5,841 nt of DNA, from the NCBI GenBank assembly GCA_023436515.1, contig JAEZIV010000204.1:1-5841 (forward strand), in the 5' to 3' direction. Every line of letters begins with the position of its first letter. The first letter of the stretch is position 1. Source of the DNA: Bacillota bacterium (lineage in GTDB: Bacteria; Bacillota; Clostridia; Acetivibrionales; DSM-1351). Below the pieces are notes generated by a model that made no database searches, had not been told where the DNA came from, and worked only from the letters and a program-made list of their open reading frames with translations. A program made the position numbers and the translations under genes. Below, in pieces: positions 5,282-5,841 of this stretch.

Positions 5282-5841
5282 ATGGCAAATTCTAATGATT
5301 TACGAATCGTAGTTACGGTTTCGCCCGATGAGTTAAAAGCTTTTTTAACTCTCTATTCCAGCGAGGATAATGTAAAAATCAGCAGTGATGATATAATTTC
5401 AGCTCTTAGAAGTCAAAATGTTACATATGGCGTAAAAGAGGAGATTATAAATTTCTGCAGTGCAAATCCTATCTACAATGAAGCCATTTGTGTCGCAGAG
5501 GGAATTCCTGCGCAAAATGGTAAGAATGGTTCTGTTATTTATCATTTCGATACAGCATTAGACAAAACACCAACTATTTTAGAGGATGGCAGAGTCAATT
5601 ACAGAGAATTAAACTTAATACAGTGTGTCAAGCAGGGGCAGCTGCTTTGCTCCCTGGTTCCGCCGGTTATGGGCACCCAGGGCATGACAGTAAAGGGCAA
5701 GGCTATACCTGCAGTAAGTGGAAAGCCTGCGATATTACCAAGAGGCAAAAATGTTTATGCTTCTGAGGATGGACAAAATCTTTATGCTTCAATAGATGGC
5801 GAGGTTGAATATCTTGATCAGACAAAGGTCAGTGTTTATAC
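5282..5841 (+). CDS. fapA: FapA-family (DUF342) protein, N-terminal part (3' end outside window)
   Basis: The frame from ATG 5282 stays open to the window end, giving 186 residues of a protein whose family members are usually several hundred long. AAGGAG at 5271-5276, overlapping the sigD stop by one base, lies 5 bases before the start. FapA/DUF342 features visible are VAEGIPAQNGKNGSVIYHF (71-89), NYRELNLIQCVKQGQLLCSL (106-125), PPVMGTQGMTVKGKAIPAVSGK (127-148, in two runs: PPVMGTQGM, TVKGKAIPAVSGK), and RGKNVYASEDGQNLYASIDG (154-173), followed by the start of a repetitive beta-rich region. The family is called flagellar assembly protein A, and a Vibrio member was reported to affect flagellation; its biochemical role in Clostridia is not settled. 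Co-directional location 10 bases after sigD implies shared transcription. The symbol is assigned by family similarity, not by orthology testing. Confidence 0.85.
   Translation, partial: MANSNDLRIVVTVSPDELKAFLTLYSSEDNVKISSDDIISALRSQNVTYGVKEEIINFCSANPIYNEAICVAEGIPAQNGKNGSVIYHFDTALDKTPTILEDGRVNYRELNLIQCVKQGQLLCSLVPPVMGTQGMTVKGKAIPAVSGKPAILPRGKNVYASEDGQNLYASIDGEVEYLDQTKVSVY

Overview
This window is a chemotaxis and flagellar gene block from a low-GC Gram-positive bacterium. It is most likely an anaerobic Clostridia member of the Ruminiclostridium/Clostridium type; that placement is an inference from AT-rich codon use, strong Shine-Dalgarno sites and gene content, not from a database match. All genes are on the + strand and tightly spaced. 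The order cheB-cheA-cheW-cheC-cheD-(small membrane protein)-sigD-fapA matches the distal part of the long fla/che operon of Bacillus subtilis (cheB-cheA-cheW-cheC-cheD-sigD-ylxL), with one extra gene between cheD and sigD.

Layout: 1-303 is the C-terminal part of CheB (methylesterase). 305-2383 is CheA, a complete five-domain histidine kinase. 2397-2843 is the adaptor CheW. 2871-3488 is the two-site CheY-P phosphatase CheC, which overlaps by one base with CheD (3488-3976), the receptor deamidase. After a 106-base gap containing imperfect hairpins lies a 126-residue protein (4083-4463), predicted to be a membrane hairpin plus coiled coil, whose function I do not recognise. Then come the flagellar sigma factor SigD/FliA (4504-5271) and the N-terminal part of a FapA/DUF342 protein (5282 to the window end).

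Together the first five genes supply the signalling core: receptors coupled by CheW control CheA, CheA phosphorylates CheY and CheB, CheB and CheD modify receptors for adaptation, and CheC removes phosphate from CheY and is tied to CheD. SigD then switches on late flagellar and chemotaxis genes. Most of this is conventional. The parts worth a second look are the unrecognised membrane protein with its structured leader just before sigD, the homopolymer tracts in cheB and in several ribosome binding sites, and the placement of fapA directly behind sigD. I found no mobile element, CRISPR array, tRNA or rRNA, and no convincing new multi-gene system.
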